A stretch of 64,000 nucleotides of DNA, from contig NZ_JAXCLW010000004.1 of assembly GCF_034044715.1 (NCBI RefSeq), positions 358,182 through 422,181 on the forward strand, given 5' to 3'. Below are positions 16,145 to 24,558 of this stretch, piece by piece (position 1 is the stretch's first letter; each line of letters begins with the position of its first letter). The DNA is from Dongia_B soli (GTDB lineage: Bacteria; Pseudomonadota; Alphaproteobacteria; Dongiales; Dongiaceae). Below the pieces are notes generated by a model. It had not been told where the DNA came from, searched no databases, and worked only from the letters and a program-made list of their open reading frames with translations. The position numbers and the translations under genes are program-made.

Positions 16145-18538
16145 TCACTTGCCGACGGCGCCAAGCGTAAGGTCCGCACCCAGGCTGTAAATTGCCGGCT
16201 CCTGGATCGCCTCGCCATAGGCCTGGGCGAAAGCACGCGGGTTTCGTTCCTTCTGCTGCAGGAAGACTTGCGGGATGGTGTCATAGGTATATCGCGCCAC
16301 TTCCTGCGACGTCACCACGCCATCCTTCGGGTATTTGTCGGCAGCACCCTGCAATCCTTGCAAAACCACATAGGTGAGAAACCCGTACCCCAATTGCACG
16401 CTTTCGGGCGCCATCTGGTCGCGTCGGGTCGCCGTCAGGACCTGTACGCCGGCACTGCGCAAGCCGTTATCCAGGAACCGGGTCTGGAAACTGGTAACCG
16501 CATTGAACCTGTCGACCGTACCACCGGAATAGCAGGAATCGACCACGACGAAGACACGCTGCGCACCGGCGGCTTGCAGCGCATTGCGAATTTCCGACGC
16601 TTTCAACCAGCTCTTGGGATCGTCGAAGCGCGCATCGCTGGGGATAAAATACCAGTCATCTTCATTGCCGAAGCCATGGCCGGAAAGGAATAACAGGATG
16701 GCATCTTCCGGCTTGGTGTTTTTCAACGCACCTAGGGCCTGAAGAATATTTGCCCGTGTCGCCTGCCCGTCCAGTAGTTGCCGGGTCTGCACCGATTTGA
16801 AGACCGGCTTTGCCCGACCGCCCACCGTCGATGCAACAGCTTGGGCGTCGCTTGACGCGACGCGCAACTGATCCGTTGGCGCCAGATTGGGATATTTGGA
16901 AACCCCGACTGCGATGATATTCAGAATACCGGCGCCGGCCTGCCCGGTGAAGGTTTCGCGAAACTCCGCCTTCTGGCCTTCATTATCGTAAGCGCCCGTC
17001 GCCACTGCCTGGAAGACATTGGCGCCCGGCGTCGGCCAGACATTGTAGCCGACGACACGAATATGGCGGCCGTCATTTTCCGCGTCCTTCTGCTCGAGCA
17101 TGGCGCCGACACTGACGATCTTGCCATTGTGATAGAGGCGCACATCCTTGATGCCACCACCCTGGTCCTCGGCAATGACGATCAGCTGATAGGGCTTGCC
17201 CGCGACCTTGTCGTTGGGCACCGGCTCTATCTCGATCTTCGGTGGCAAAGGCAGGCCCTTTTCCATGCTTTGCGGCACAGCGCGCGGTTCGCGCGCCGAT
17301 TTCTTCAGCGCTGCTGCCAACAGGCCGGGATCGGAGAATGCCTGCTGCAATGTCGTCACCGGGAAATTGAGCTTATTGGCATTCCAGGACACATTTTGCA
17401 GGGCATCCGCCGTACCGTCGAACCGCCCCTGACGGTCGACCAGGGCCCAACCGGTCGGGCTGATGAAGATCGACAGCAATTCTTTCTTCGCTGCGAGGTC
17501 CCAGACAATAAGCTTGCCGTCGGCAGTTGCCGCGATCAGGCGCTGCGCCTTGTCGTCGATCTGTATCCCGATCACACGGTCGGTTTCGCCCGTCACCTGA
17601 GCGATCGATTGGCCGCTCGCCAGATCGACGACGGAGATCGCTTTTCCTTGCGCCACAGCGGCGACGCGTAGCGTATCGGCAACTGCGACAATGCCATCGC
17701 CGATCGGCAGCTTGGCGCCTGCAGCAACGGCCTTGCCGCCAAGCGTCAGCAGCGATGCCTGGCCCGAGCAGGAAATCGCGGCGACACGTTTGCCGTCTGC
17801 CGAAAACTGCATCGTCTCGACCGCTTGATCTGTCTTGCCAAGCGGCGCGACCTTACCAGTCTTGAGGTCGATGCTGCCGAGGCTGCCATCGGCGAGACCG
17901 ACAGCGGCTTTGTCGTCACCGGGCGCCATGGCGATCGCCGTCACCGCAGTCTTGCCCGCATGGCCTTGCCAGAGACGGCTACGCTTATTCACGTCCCAAT
18001 ATTCGACCACACCGCTGCCATAGCCGATCAGCACAAATTGCGCGTCATTGCTGGTCATCAATTGTGTGATCTGCCCGCCTTGTCCGGTCAACCCCAGGCC
18101 AGGCTTGCCGGTCAGCGCATCACGGATATCGACCTTGCCTGTGGCATCGCCGATCAGCAGCCGGCTGCCATCGGCGCTGGGAACGAAGATCGCATTGGCG
18201 GCGGTGCCGGTGATGGCTCTGCCCTGGCTGCCGCGCTGCAGATTCCAAACCCGGATCGACCCGTCTTCCGCGCGAAGGGCCAGATGATTGCCGCCAGTGG
18301 CGACAGCGAATTGCTTGAAGCGAAGCAACGGCATCGAGACGCGCAGCTTCGCCTTTGCATAGACGACATTCTCAGTGATGGTGCTGCTGATCGCATCCGA
18401 GATGGAGCCCGTGATGCTCTGCGTGATGGTATTATTGATACTACCCGTCACATCCTGGGCAATGGCATGACTCGCCGCCAAGCCGGTTGAGAGTCCGGCC
18501 AGCGTCGCCAGGGAGAAAAGCCGGGATCGCCTGATCAT
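16145..18538 (-). CDS. Secreted WD40-repeat caspase (peptidase C14 family)
   Basis: A 797-residue protein with four parts. A Sec signal peptide ends near residue 27 (SHAIA-Q). Residues 30-58 are an eight-fold tetrad repeat with Ile/Val at every fourth position (ITQS-ITGS-ISDA-ISST). About residues 65-380 form a WD40/quinoprotein-like propeller (GSIRVWNLQRG, VVEYWDV, KLIVWDLA). About residues 540-780 are the caspase domain, with catalytic H621 in LSGHGFG and C669 in VVDSCYSGG. Both catalytic residues are intact, so proteolytic activity in the periplasm or outside the cell is likely. Most bacterial caspase-like proteins are cytoplasmic, so the secretion signal is notable. The gene lies downstream of, and on the same strand as, the barrel gene that shares its tetrad repeat. 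Confidence 0.9.
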   Translation of the reverse strand: MIRRSRLFSLATLAGLSTGLAASHAIAQDVTGSINNTITQSITGSISDAISSTITENVVYAKAKLRVSMPLLRFKQFAVATGGNHLALRAEDGSIRVWNLQRGSQGRAITGTAANAIFVPSADGSRLLIGDATGKVDIRDALTGKPGLGLTGQGGQITQLMTSNDAQFVLIGYGSGVVEYWDVNKRSRLWQGHAGKTAVTAIAMAPGDDKAAVGLADGSLGSIDLKTGKVAPLGKTDQAVETMQFSADGKRVAAISCSGQASLLTLGGKAVAAGAKLPIGDGIVAVADTLRVAAVAQGKAISVVDLASGQSIAQVTGETDRVIGIQIDDKAQRLIAATADGKLIVWDLAAKKELLSIFISPTGWALVDRQGRFDGTADALQNVSWNANKLNFPVTTLQQAFSDPGLLAAALKKSAREPRAVPQSMEKGLPLPPKIEIEPVPNDKVAGKPYQLIVIAEDQGGGIKDVRLYHNGKIVSVGAMLEQKDAENDGRHIRVVGYNVWPTPGANVFQAVATGAYDNEGQKAEFRETFTGQAGAGILNIIAVGVSKYPNLAPTDQLRVASSDAQAVASTVGGRAKPVFKSVQTRQLLDGQATRANILQALGALKNTKPEDAILLFLSGHGFGNEDDWYFIPSDARFDDPKSWLKASEIRNALQAAGAQRVFVVVDSCYSGGTVDRFNAVTSFQTRFLDNGLRSAGVQVLTATRRDQMAPESVQLGYGFLTYVVLQGLQGAADKYPKDGVVTSQEVARYTYDTIPQVFLQQKERNPRAFAQAYGEAIQEPAIYSLGADLTLGAVGK

Positions 18539-18604
18539 GGCAGCTCCACAAGTTATATCGATGTCGTCGTCACTATTGCGGGGCCGCTTCCTGCGGTCAC
18601 TTTC

Positions 18605-18660
18605 GGCTCACCCTTTTGGGAGCCTTGATCGACGGACGGATGTGCCGGCTGCCCGGCACA
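18605..18660 (-). promoter_or_regulatory. Two hairpins between the barrel and caspase genes
   Basis: Between the two genes lie TGTGCCGG-CTGC-CCGGCACA (18641-18660), a perfect 8-bp stem, and an imperfect GGCTCACCC-TTTT-GGGAGCC stem (18605-18624). Neither is followed by a convincing U-run on the minus strand. They could lower read-through into the caspase gene or protect the upstream message. Their role is inferred. Confidence 0.45.
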
Positions 18661-18675
18661 CCCGTTGATCGATGA

Positions 18676-19650
18676 TCAGAAGCGCACGCGGAATTCAGCC
18701 GCGCCGCCGACCTGATTGGTCTCGTCATTCAGGACTTCGGCCTTCACCGAAGCGCCGGCAGAGATGGTGTCGGTGATGGCAGCGCGCAGGCCGCCCGTCA
18801 GGAAGACATAATCGTTATCACCCTGCTTCACGCCGCTGAACTTCTCCGGCCAGACATGTTCATACTGGACCTGGAAATACGGCAAGAAACGATCGAAACG
18901 ATAACCGACTTCCGCATTCAGGACTGCGGAATTGGCGTGCACATCGTCATCGCCGCCGCCTTCGTTATCCAGCAGCTCAGTATAGTTGAAGCGCCAGGCG
19001 GCCTTGCCCGTGAACAACCACTTGTCCCAATCATACACGCCGTTGGCAGCGATTTCGGTGCCAAATGTCTGGGAGTTGTTGCTGGCCGTGTCTTTGATGC
19101 CAAGGAACTTTGTCTCGCTCTCGGCATCGGAATAGGTGTAGCTGAACAGGCCGCTCATGAAGAAGTTCGGCGTGATCACGTAGGCCGCATAGGGCGAAAT
19201 CGTATAGGAATCGTTATCCGCTTCCGACTTGAAATCGCTGAAACCGATCAGATCGGTATCGGTGCTGGCATGGGTATAGGAACCCGACAGGCCAAGGAAG
19301 AAGGAGTCACCGAAGCGATGATCGGCGCCGAAGGTGGTGTTGACAACATCGGATTGGAACTTCGCGCCAGCCTCTTCGATCAGGCCGCTATTGTCGCTGG
19401 TCAGGCTGGTATAGCTGGCGGTGATCCAGGCGCTGTTTTCCAGCGTATCGGTGCCGCTCGGCGTGCCGGACAAGCGGTCGCTGATGCGGTTCGATACCGC
19501 GTCGCTGACCCGGCGACTGACTTCTTCACGGATCTTCTTTTCAACTTCATTATCTGCCCGGGCCGCCGTCGTGGCAAAACCCTGGGCAGCCAAAATCCCC
19601 AAAAGCGCCGCGCAGGCAGCTTTTTTCGAATGCGAAAGATACTTACGCAT
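18676..19650 (-). CDS. Outer-membrane autotransporter-type beta-barrel protein
   Basis: A 324-residue protein. A signal peptide ends near residue 32 (TTAARA-D). Residues 36-62 are a tetrad repeat (V-EKK, I-REE, V-SRR, V-SDA, V-SNR, I-SDR, L-SG). The rest, about residues 75-324, is a beta-barrel rich in alternating aromatic strands (ASYTSLTSDN, GLSGSYTHAS, PYAAYVITPNFFMSG) and ends with the terminal FRVRF expected of an outer-membrane assembly signal. There is no passenger domain beyond the repeat. The ATG at 19650 is chosen because it starts the signal peptide. It shares its repeat with the caspase encoded downstream and is divergent from the periplasmic-protein/CHASE2-cyclase pair. Confidence 0.87.
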   Translation of the reverse strand: MRKYLSHSKKAACAALLGILAAQGFATTAARADNEVEKKIREEVSRRVSDAVSNRISDRLSGTPSGTDTLENSAWITASYTSLTSDNSGLIEEAGAKFQSDVVNTTFGADHRFGDSFFLGLSGSYTHASTDTDLIGFSDFKSEADNDSYTISPYAAYVITPNFFMSGLFSYTYSDAESETKFLGIKDTASNNSQTFGTEIAANGVYDWDKWLFTGKAAWRFNYTELLDNEGGGDDDVHANSAVLNAEVGYRFDRFLPYFQVQYEHVWPEKFSGVKQGDNDYVFLTGGLRAAITDTISAGASVKAEVLNDETNQVGGAAEFRVRF

Positions 19651-19987
19651 AATCCCCTCGATTTGATTTACCAAAAATCGCCCCGCATTGCGCGTATCCC
19701 GCGCAATGCCCGCGCGCAATCTATTGACGGAAGTTCCGGTTGTCCAGCCGCAAACCGGTGAGTTTCATTTGTTCAACGCACCGGAAATCCGCAATTTTTG
19801 CCGCTTCGACGGATTTCTATTTACCCGAAAATACGACCATAGACAGTGACTCTGGTCACAAGGTCTCCCATTGCGATAAAGGTATTTCGCGCTAACATTC
19901 ATCTCATAAGGGATTTTCGTTGCCGAAAGCGCGCTTCGGCGCTTCAGTTGACGCGGCGAAACCTGTTGGGGCACAAGGGACTTCCAG
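19651..19987. promoter_or_regulatory. Divergent promoter region of the caspase/cyclase island
   Basis: This 337-bp AT-richer gap separates the barrel gene (minus) from the periplasmic-protein gene (plus) and should contain both promoters. I can name no operator or promoter box with confidence. Its AT content contrasts with the flanking genes. Confidence 0.4.
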
Positions 19988-20671
19988 ATGCAACGGATCA
20001 AGAAGCAGATGCGCTCGTATTCTCCTGAGAAACATCCGGTTTCGGTGATGACCGCAATCGGTCTTTCCGTTCTCCTTGCCGGAATCTCGGCTGCCGCGTT
20101 GCCGGCGAGAGCCGAGCAATCGGCCGGCGCACTTGTCGAGGAGATCGAATCGGGGCCTGCCGGTGTCGCTCAGTTCGATAGTCTCCGGGCCGGCCAGACG
20201 GTCGATCTGCGGCCGAGCGGGCATGCGATCATCAGTTATCTCGACAATTGCCGCCGGGAAACCATCAGCGGCGGTTTGGTTAAAATCGGTAAAACCGAAT
20301 CGGTCGTCGAGGGTGGGCAGGTCAGCCGCGAGACGGTGGATTGCGGCACGAAGCAACTGGCCTTGTCGGGCGATTCCCAGGACCAGTCGGCCACCGTCGT
20401 GTTCCGTCCGCTGCCGACAGTTCCATCGGTCAGCCCCTTCATCATCGCCGATAGGGCCAGCAAGGTGACGCTGACCCGGACTGACAAAGAGATGGCGCCG
20501 GTCGTCGTCGCGTTGAAGAAGGGACGCGCCGACCTGCAGGCGGCCGGCATCAAGTTGCAGCCGGGCGGGGTCTATCAGGTCACGGCCGGAAAGCGGAAGA
20601 CGACGATCATGATCGATCCCGCCGCGAAGCCCGGCGAGACCCCGCTGCTCCGCCGCCTCGTCAAACTATAG
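19988..20671 (+). CDS. Exported FecR-like protein upstream of the CHASE2 cyclase
   Basis: A 227-residue exported protein with a signal peptide (about residues 20-43, ending LPARA-E). The first half resembles FecR-type beta domains: DSLRAGQTVDLRPSGHAIISY, then a Cys in YLDNCRRETISGG and a second Cys in ETVDCGTKQL, which may form a disulfide. The C-terminal half is a small beta-rich region with no assigned family. The start could also be at 20009 or 20048. The CHASE2 cyclase starts 28 bp downstream on the same strand, so the two are very likely cotranscribed. This would place a periplasmic partner or ligand protein next to the cyclase's periplasmic sensor. FecR-like is my assignment by pattern and is not certain. 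Confidence 0.75.
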   Translation: MQRIKKQMRSYSPEKHPVSVMTAIGLSVLLAGISAAALPARAEQSAGALVEEIESGPAGVAQFDSLRAGQTVDLRPSGHAIISYLDNCRRETISGGLVKIGKTESVVEGGQVSRETVDCGTKQLALSGDSQDQSATVVFRPLPTVPSVSPFIIADRASKVTLTRTDKEMAPVVVALKKGRADLQAAGIKLQPGGVYQVTAGKRKTTIMIDPAAKPGETPLLRRLVKL

Positions 20672-20699
20672 GCGGATAGTTCAGGAGCGGATCGGCAGC

Positions 20700-22844
20700 T
20701 TGCGCGTCCAACCTCTCTTTGCCGTGGTGGCGATCGCCGCCGCGCTCGCCCTGATCGGCAACGACGCCTGGCGCGAGCGCGGCGACGGCCTGTCACTGGA
20801 TATCCTGCATTGGCTGTCCGGCTTCGTGCCGGCTACCGCGGCACCGGCTAACGATAATCGCACAGTCATCATCGGCATCGATGAGGAAACCTATGCGCGG
20901 GACCCCTTTCGCCTGACGCCCCAGGCCATGTGGACGCCGCAGATCGGCGCCGTCCTCGATGCCGTTCTGGATGGCGGTGCCGATGTCGTCGGCATTGATG
21001 CCATCTTCAACAAATCCGTCGCCGCAGCGCCCGCTGCGACGCCGGAAGCTGATGCCGTTCTACGCAATTACGATCGCAATTTGCTGCGGGCCCTGAACCG
21101 GGGCGGCAAGGAAAAGCGCATCGTCATGAGTTACAACCGGCAAGGCGGGCAGCCGCTCTGGCCCTATCGTTCCCAGGCTCTGGCGGTCGGCGGCAGCGTC
21201 AATTTGCGGCCAACCAATATGATCGACGACGATGATGGCGTCATCCGCTCGGCCTTGCTGAAGACCCATGAATGCCCCGGCACGACCGCCTGCATGCCGG
21301 AAGAGGAACGCGATATCGCCGGCTTCGCATTGGAAGTCTTTTCCCGCGCGACCCATCAGGACCTCACCTTCGATGCCAGCGGCGCGCCCTTGATCGGCGG
21401 CAAGCGGCTGCCGGAGACCGGCAATGATCGTTTTCTCCTGAATTTCAAACCGGTCGCGGCCGATCCGCCGCTCTATTCCTTTGCCGATCTCTATGCCTGC
21501 GTCCAGGCCGGGAATGCCGATTTCTTCCGCCAGCACTTTGCCGGCCGTACCGTTATTTTCGGCGCGGTACTGGATACCGAGGATCGGCGCCTCACCGCGA
21601 AGCGCTTAGCCACCAATCCCATGGGCCAGAATTATGCGGCGCGCTGCGTCTATAAAGACGTGATTCAAAGCGTGCTCAGTCCCCATGTCAGCAAATTCAT
21701 CCCCGGCTCCTATATTCTCGCCACCGCTATCGACAATCTGAAACAAGGGAATTGGCTGCGGTCCGCTTCGGAGGGCCTGCGCCTCGCCTGCCTATTCCTG
21801 CTGGCCTTCGTCATGGCCGGCCTGGTGACTTATCGACCTTTTCTGCAGGCGACGATTGGCGTCGGCATCATAGGGATCGCCTGGATGGCGACGGCGGCCT
21901 TTGTGTTCGCCGGCAATCTCGTCTTGCCGTTGATCGCCGGCATTGGCGTCATGCTGGCGGCCTTGCCGGCAAGCCTCACTTATCGGATCGCTTTGGTCGA
22001 TCGCCTGCGCCGCCAGTTGCGGCGCTCCTTCGCTCTCTATCTGCCGGAAGCCGAACTGGAGCGGCTGACCGCCGAAGGACAAGCTCCCTCGCTGGGGGGC
22101 GAATTGCGCGAGGTCACCATCCTGTTTTCCGACATCGCCGGCTATTCCAAACTGTCGGAAAGCCTTTCTCCCGGCGATCTGGTGCGCGACTTGAATGCGT
22201 ATTTCGGCCGGATGACGGAGATCGTGCAAAAGCACGGCGGCTTCGTCGACAAATTCATCGGTGACGGCATTCTCGCCGTCTTCGGCGCGCCGGTCCGCAA
22301 CGGCAATCATGCCCTGGCGGGTACCCAGGCGGCGCTGGATATGGTGGCAGCTTGCGCCGGCGATGCCAACCTGACGCTGAACGGCGAGCGTTTTCATATC
22401 CGTGTCGGCCTGCATACTGGTGAGGCGATCGTCGGCAATATCGGCTCGCCCAACCGTTTCAACTACACCGTCGTCGGCGACAGCGTGAATCTCGCCTCAA
22501 GACTGGAAGGAGTTGGGAAGCGCTATCACACGTCCATCATCCTCAGCGAACAGACACGCGAATTAGTTGGCGATGCAATCGCTTGCCGGGAGTTGGACCA
22601 GGTGCGCGTGGTCGGCCGCGATCAGCCGGTCCGGCTCTTCACCCCGCTCGCCGATTCCGGCGACGGCTGGATGATTGCCCTGTCCCAGTGGCGCACCGGC
22701 GATTTCGCTGCGGCAGCCGCAGGCTTCCGGACCCTGGCCGAGGCAGGCGACGAAATCGCCGGCAGCTTCGCCGAACGCGCTGCCGCTTACAGCGTGACAC
22801 CACCCGCTTCCTGGGACGGCATCGTCAATCTCTCCGAGAAATAA
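20700..22844 (+). CDS. CHASE2-domain transmembrane adenylate cyclase
   Basis: A 714-residue sensor cyclase. An N-terminal membrane segment is followed by a periplasmic CHASE2 domain to about residue 345 (VIIGIDEETYARDPF, GADVVGIDAIF). Three membrane segments then lie at about 360-430, followed by a cytoplasmic class III cyclase domain. The metal aspartates D478 (FSDIAGYSKLSE) and D522 (KFIGDGILAVFG) are 44 residues apart, and VVGDSVNLASRLE holds the transition-state Asn and Arg. All catalytic residues are present, so it should make cAMP on a periplasmic cue. It begins with TTG; AGGAG lies 12 bases upstream, a slightly long spacing, so a GTG a few codons later is possible. It converges with marC after six bases. 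Confidence 0.92.
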   Translation: MRVQPLFAVVAIAAALALIGNDAWRERGDGLSLDILHWLSGFVPATAAPANDNRTVIIGIDEETYARDPFRLTPQAMWTPQIGAVLDAVLDGGADVVGIDAIFNKSVAAAPAATPEADAVLRNYDRNLLRALNRGGKEKRIVMSYNRQGGQPLWPYRSQALAVGGSVNLRPTNMIDDDDGVIRSALLKTHECPGTTACMPEEERDIAGFALEVFSRATHQDLTFDASGAPLIGGKRLPETGNDRFLLNFKPVAADPPLYSFADLYACVQAGNADFFRQHFAGRTVIFGAVLDTEDRRLTAKRLATNPMGQNYAARCVYKDVIQSVLSPHVSKFIPGSYILATAIDNLKQGNWLRSASEGLRLACLFLLAFVMAGLVTYRPFLQATIGVGIIGIAWMATAAFVFAGNLVLPLIAGIGVMLAALPASLTYRIALVDRLRRQLRRSFALYLPEAELERLTAEGQAPSLGGELREVTILFSDIAGYSKLSESLSPGDLVRDLNAYFGRMTEIVQKHGGFVDKFIGDGILAVFGAPVRNGNHALAGTQAALDMVAACAGDANLTLNGERFHIRVGLHTGEAIVGNIGSPNRFNYTVVGDSVNLASRLEGVGKRYHTSIILSEQTRELVGDAIACRELDQVRVVGRDQPVRLFTPLADSGDGWMIALSQWRTGDFAAAAAGFRTLAEAGDEIAGSFAERAAAYSVTPPASWDGIVNLSEK

Positions 22845-22850
22845 GCCACA

Positions 22851-23501
22851 TCATCGGTTGGCTAGTAGCGGCCCCAGCACATCGGTGACGCCGGTGATCA
22901 GGATCTGCACGCCGATGCAGAGCAGCAGGAAGGCCGAGAGGCGCGTCACCACCCGGCTGCCGCCTCGGCCGAGAAACCGGGAGAGTTGGTCAGTGCTGCG
23001 ATAGGCAATCCAGATGATGAAGGCAAGCACCACCGCCGCCAGGGATACGCCAGCGAAGAAATCCAACCAATTGGTCTGCGAGGCCGGCCGCCCGGAGCTG
23101 AGCGCGATTGCGACCGAAATTGTGCCGGGGCCGGTGGTGAAAGGCAGCGTCAGGGGAAAGAAGGCGACATCCTCCGCCTCACCAGCCCGCGCCGCTTCCT
23201 TCTCCTTGCGGGCCTCGCGCTGCTCCGGAGCCGACAACAGATTCCAGGCAAAGAGCGAGAGGACCAGTCCACCGGCCAGACGCAAGGCGGCGAGCGAGAT
23301 GCCAAAGAAGGAGAGGACATAAGAGCCGGTCCACAAGGCGATCAGCAAGACCAGCAGGCTGTAGAACGCCACCCGCCCCGCCAGCCTGATCCGCTCCTCA
23401 TGCTGACGCTCCGCCGTCGCTTCGCGGAAGATGAACGCGCCGGCGATCGGGTTGACGATCGAAAAGAGGGCGGGAAAGGCGAGCAGGAAGGCGCTGAGCA
23501 T
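22851..23501 (-). CDS. MarC family integral membrane protein
   Basis: A 216-residue, six-segment inner-membrane protein of the MarC/YhgN family. It shows FPALFSIVNPIAGAFIF near the N-terminus and PLTLPFTTGPGTISVAIAL in the middle, both diagnostic. Despite the name, the family has no proven role in multiple antibiotic resistance and its transported substrate is unknown. The ATG at 23501 is preferred to a TTG two codons upstream. It appears monocistronic and convergent with the CHASE2 cyclase. Confidence 0.9.
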   Translation of the reverse strand: MLSAFLLAFPALFSIVNPIAGAFIFREATAERQHEERIRLAGRVAFYSLLVLLIALWTGSYVLSFFGISLAALRLAGGLVLSLFAWNLLSAPEQREARKEKEAARAGEAEDVAFFPLTLPFTTGPGTISVAIALSSGRPASQTNWLDFFAGVSLAAVVLAFIIWIAYRSTDQLSRFLGRGGSRVVTRLSAFLLLCIGVQILITGVTDVLGPLLANR

Positions 23502-23579
23502 GGCCAACTGTCGAGGCAGAGCCCCGCCTTGTCAACCACCCGTTTAGCGGCCAGAAAGAATTTCCCTTGAGCCCTTGGC

Positions 23580-24488
23580 TTAAGCGCGGCGGGAGATCAC
23601 TCGGAAGAAGGCGATGGTCAGAATCAATACCAGGAAAAGCAATGCGAAGGAGGTCGCCGCACCTTCATTGATGCCGAGCCCGAGAAACGCCTTCTTATAG
23701 GCAAAGAAGCTGAGGAGATCAGTGGCAACACCCGGACCACCCTTGGTCAGCACATAGACCAAGTCATAGGTGCGGAATTCATTGATCAATTGGATGATGA
23801 TCGCGATGGTCGCGACCGGCCGCAGCATTGGCAGGGTCAGATACCAGAATTGCTGGAAGTCGGTAGCACCGTCCACTTCCGCCGCTTCATAAGGATCCTT
23901 CGGCAGCGAAGCGAGGCCGGCGGCGAGAATCAGGATCACGAAGGACACCTGCTGCCAGACATCGACGAAGATCACCGTCCAGAAAGCAAGATCGGAGGAG
24001 CCCAGCCAATCGACGCCATCGAAGCCGAAGCGCACCAGCAGCTCATTGACGATGCCGAGATTAGGCTGCAGCAGCATATGCCAGATAAGCCCGACACTGA
24101 CCGGCGACATCGCCATGGGAATGGTCAGGATAGCAAAATAGATCGCTTTGAACTTCACCACGCGATTGAGCATCAGCGCGACGCCGAGGCCCAGCAGGAA
24201 TTCGCAGATGACCGCGATCGCCGAATATTTGATCGTCAGCCAAAGCGAGTGCCAGAAATACTCATCGTCCATCACGGACAAGAAATTGTCGAACCCGACG
24301 AAGGGCAAGACCCGGGGATGGAGCAGCGTAAAGCTGGACATCGCCAGCACCACGGCATAGATCAGCGGAATGCCCATGACGATGGCCAGCACCGTGAGGC
24401 CCGGCGTGGCAAATTTCCAACCGGTAAAGGTCCAGCGGTCAATCTGCCGGCTCGTTTCCTCACTTCCATTCATCGTTACTGATGCCAT
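23580..24488 (-). CDS. Carbohydrate ABC transporter permease, MalF/UgpA type
   Basis: A 302-residue CUT1-family permease with six membrane segments and the EAA loop DPYEAAEVDGATDFQQFWYLTLPML near residue 205. It is the last gene of the operon running from 31124 down. It would pair with the MalG-type permease encoded at 25923-26726. The binding-protein gene lies between the two permease genes, a less common order. The sugar or polyol is unknown. Confidence 0.92.
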   Translation of the reverse strand: MASVTMNGSEETSRQIDRWTFTGWKFATPGLTVLAIVMGIPLIYAVVLAMSSFTLLHPRVLPFVGFDNFLSVMDDEYFWHSLWLTIKYSAIAVICEFLLGLGVALMLNRVVKFKAIYFAILTIPMAMSPVSVGLIWHMLLQPNLGIVNELLVRFGFDGVDWLGSSDLAFWTVIFVDVWQQVSFVILILAAGLASLPKDPYEAAEVDGATDFQQFWYLTLPMLRPVATIAIIIQLINEFRTYDLVYVLTKGGPGVATDLLSFFAYKKAFLGLGINEGAATSFALLFLVLILTIAFFRVISRRA

Positions 24489-24558
24489 CTTCCGATCCTT
24501 GTCCGAAAGCGGGGAGGTGTCCCCTCCCCGCTCCAGCCATTTACTGATTGTGACTAGC

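Noticed and set aside
18676..19650. Full autotransporter with a passenger domain
   Set aside because: Only about 40 residues precede the barrel and these are the tetrad repeat; there is no room for a passenger.
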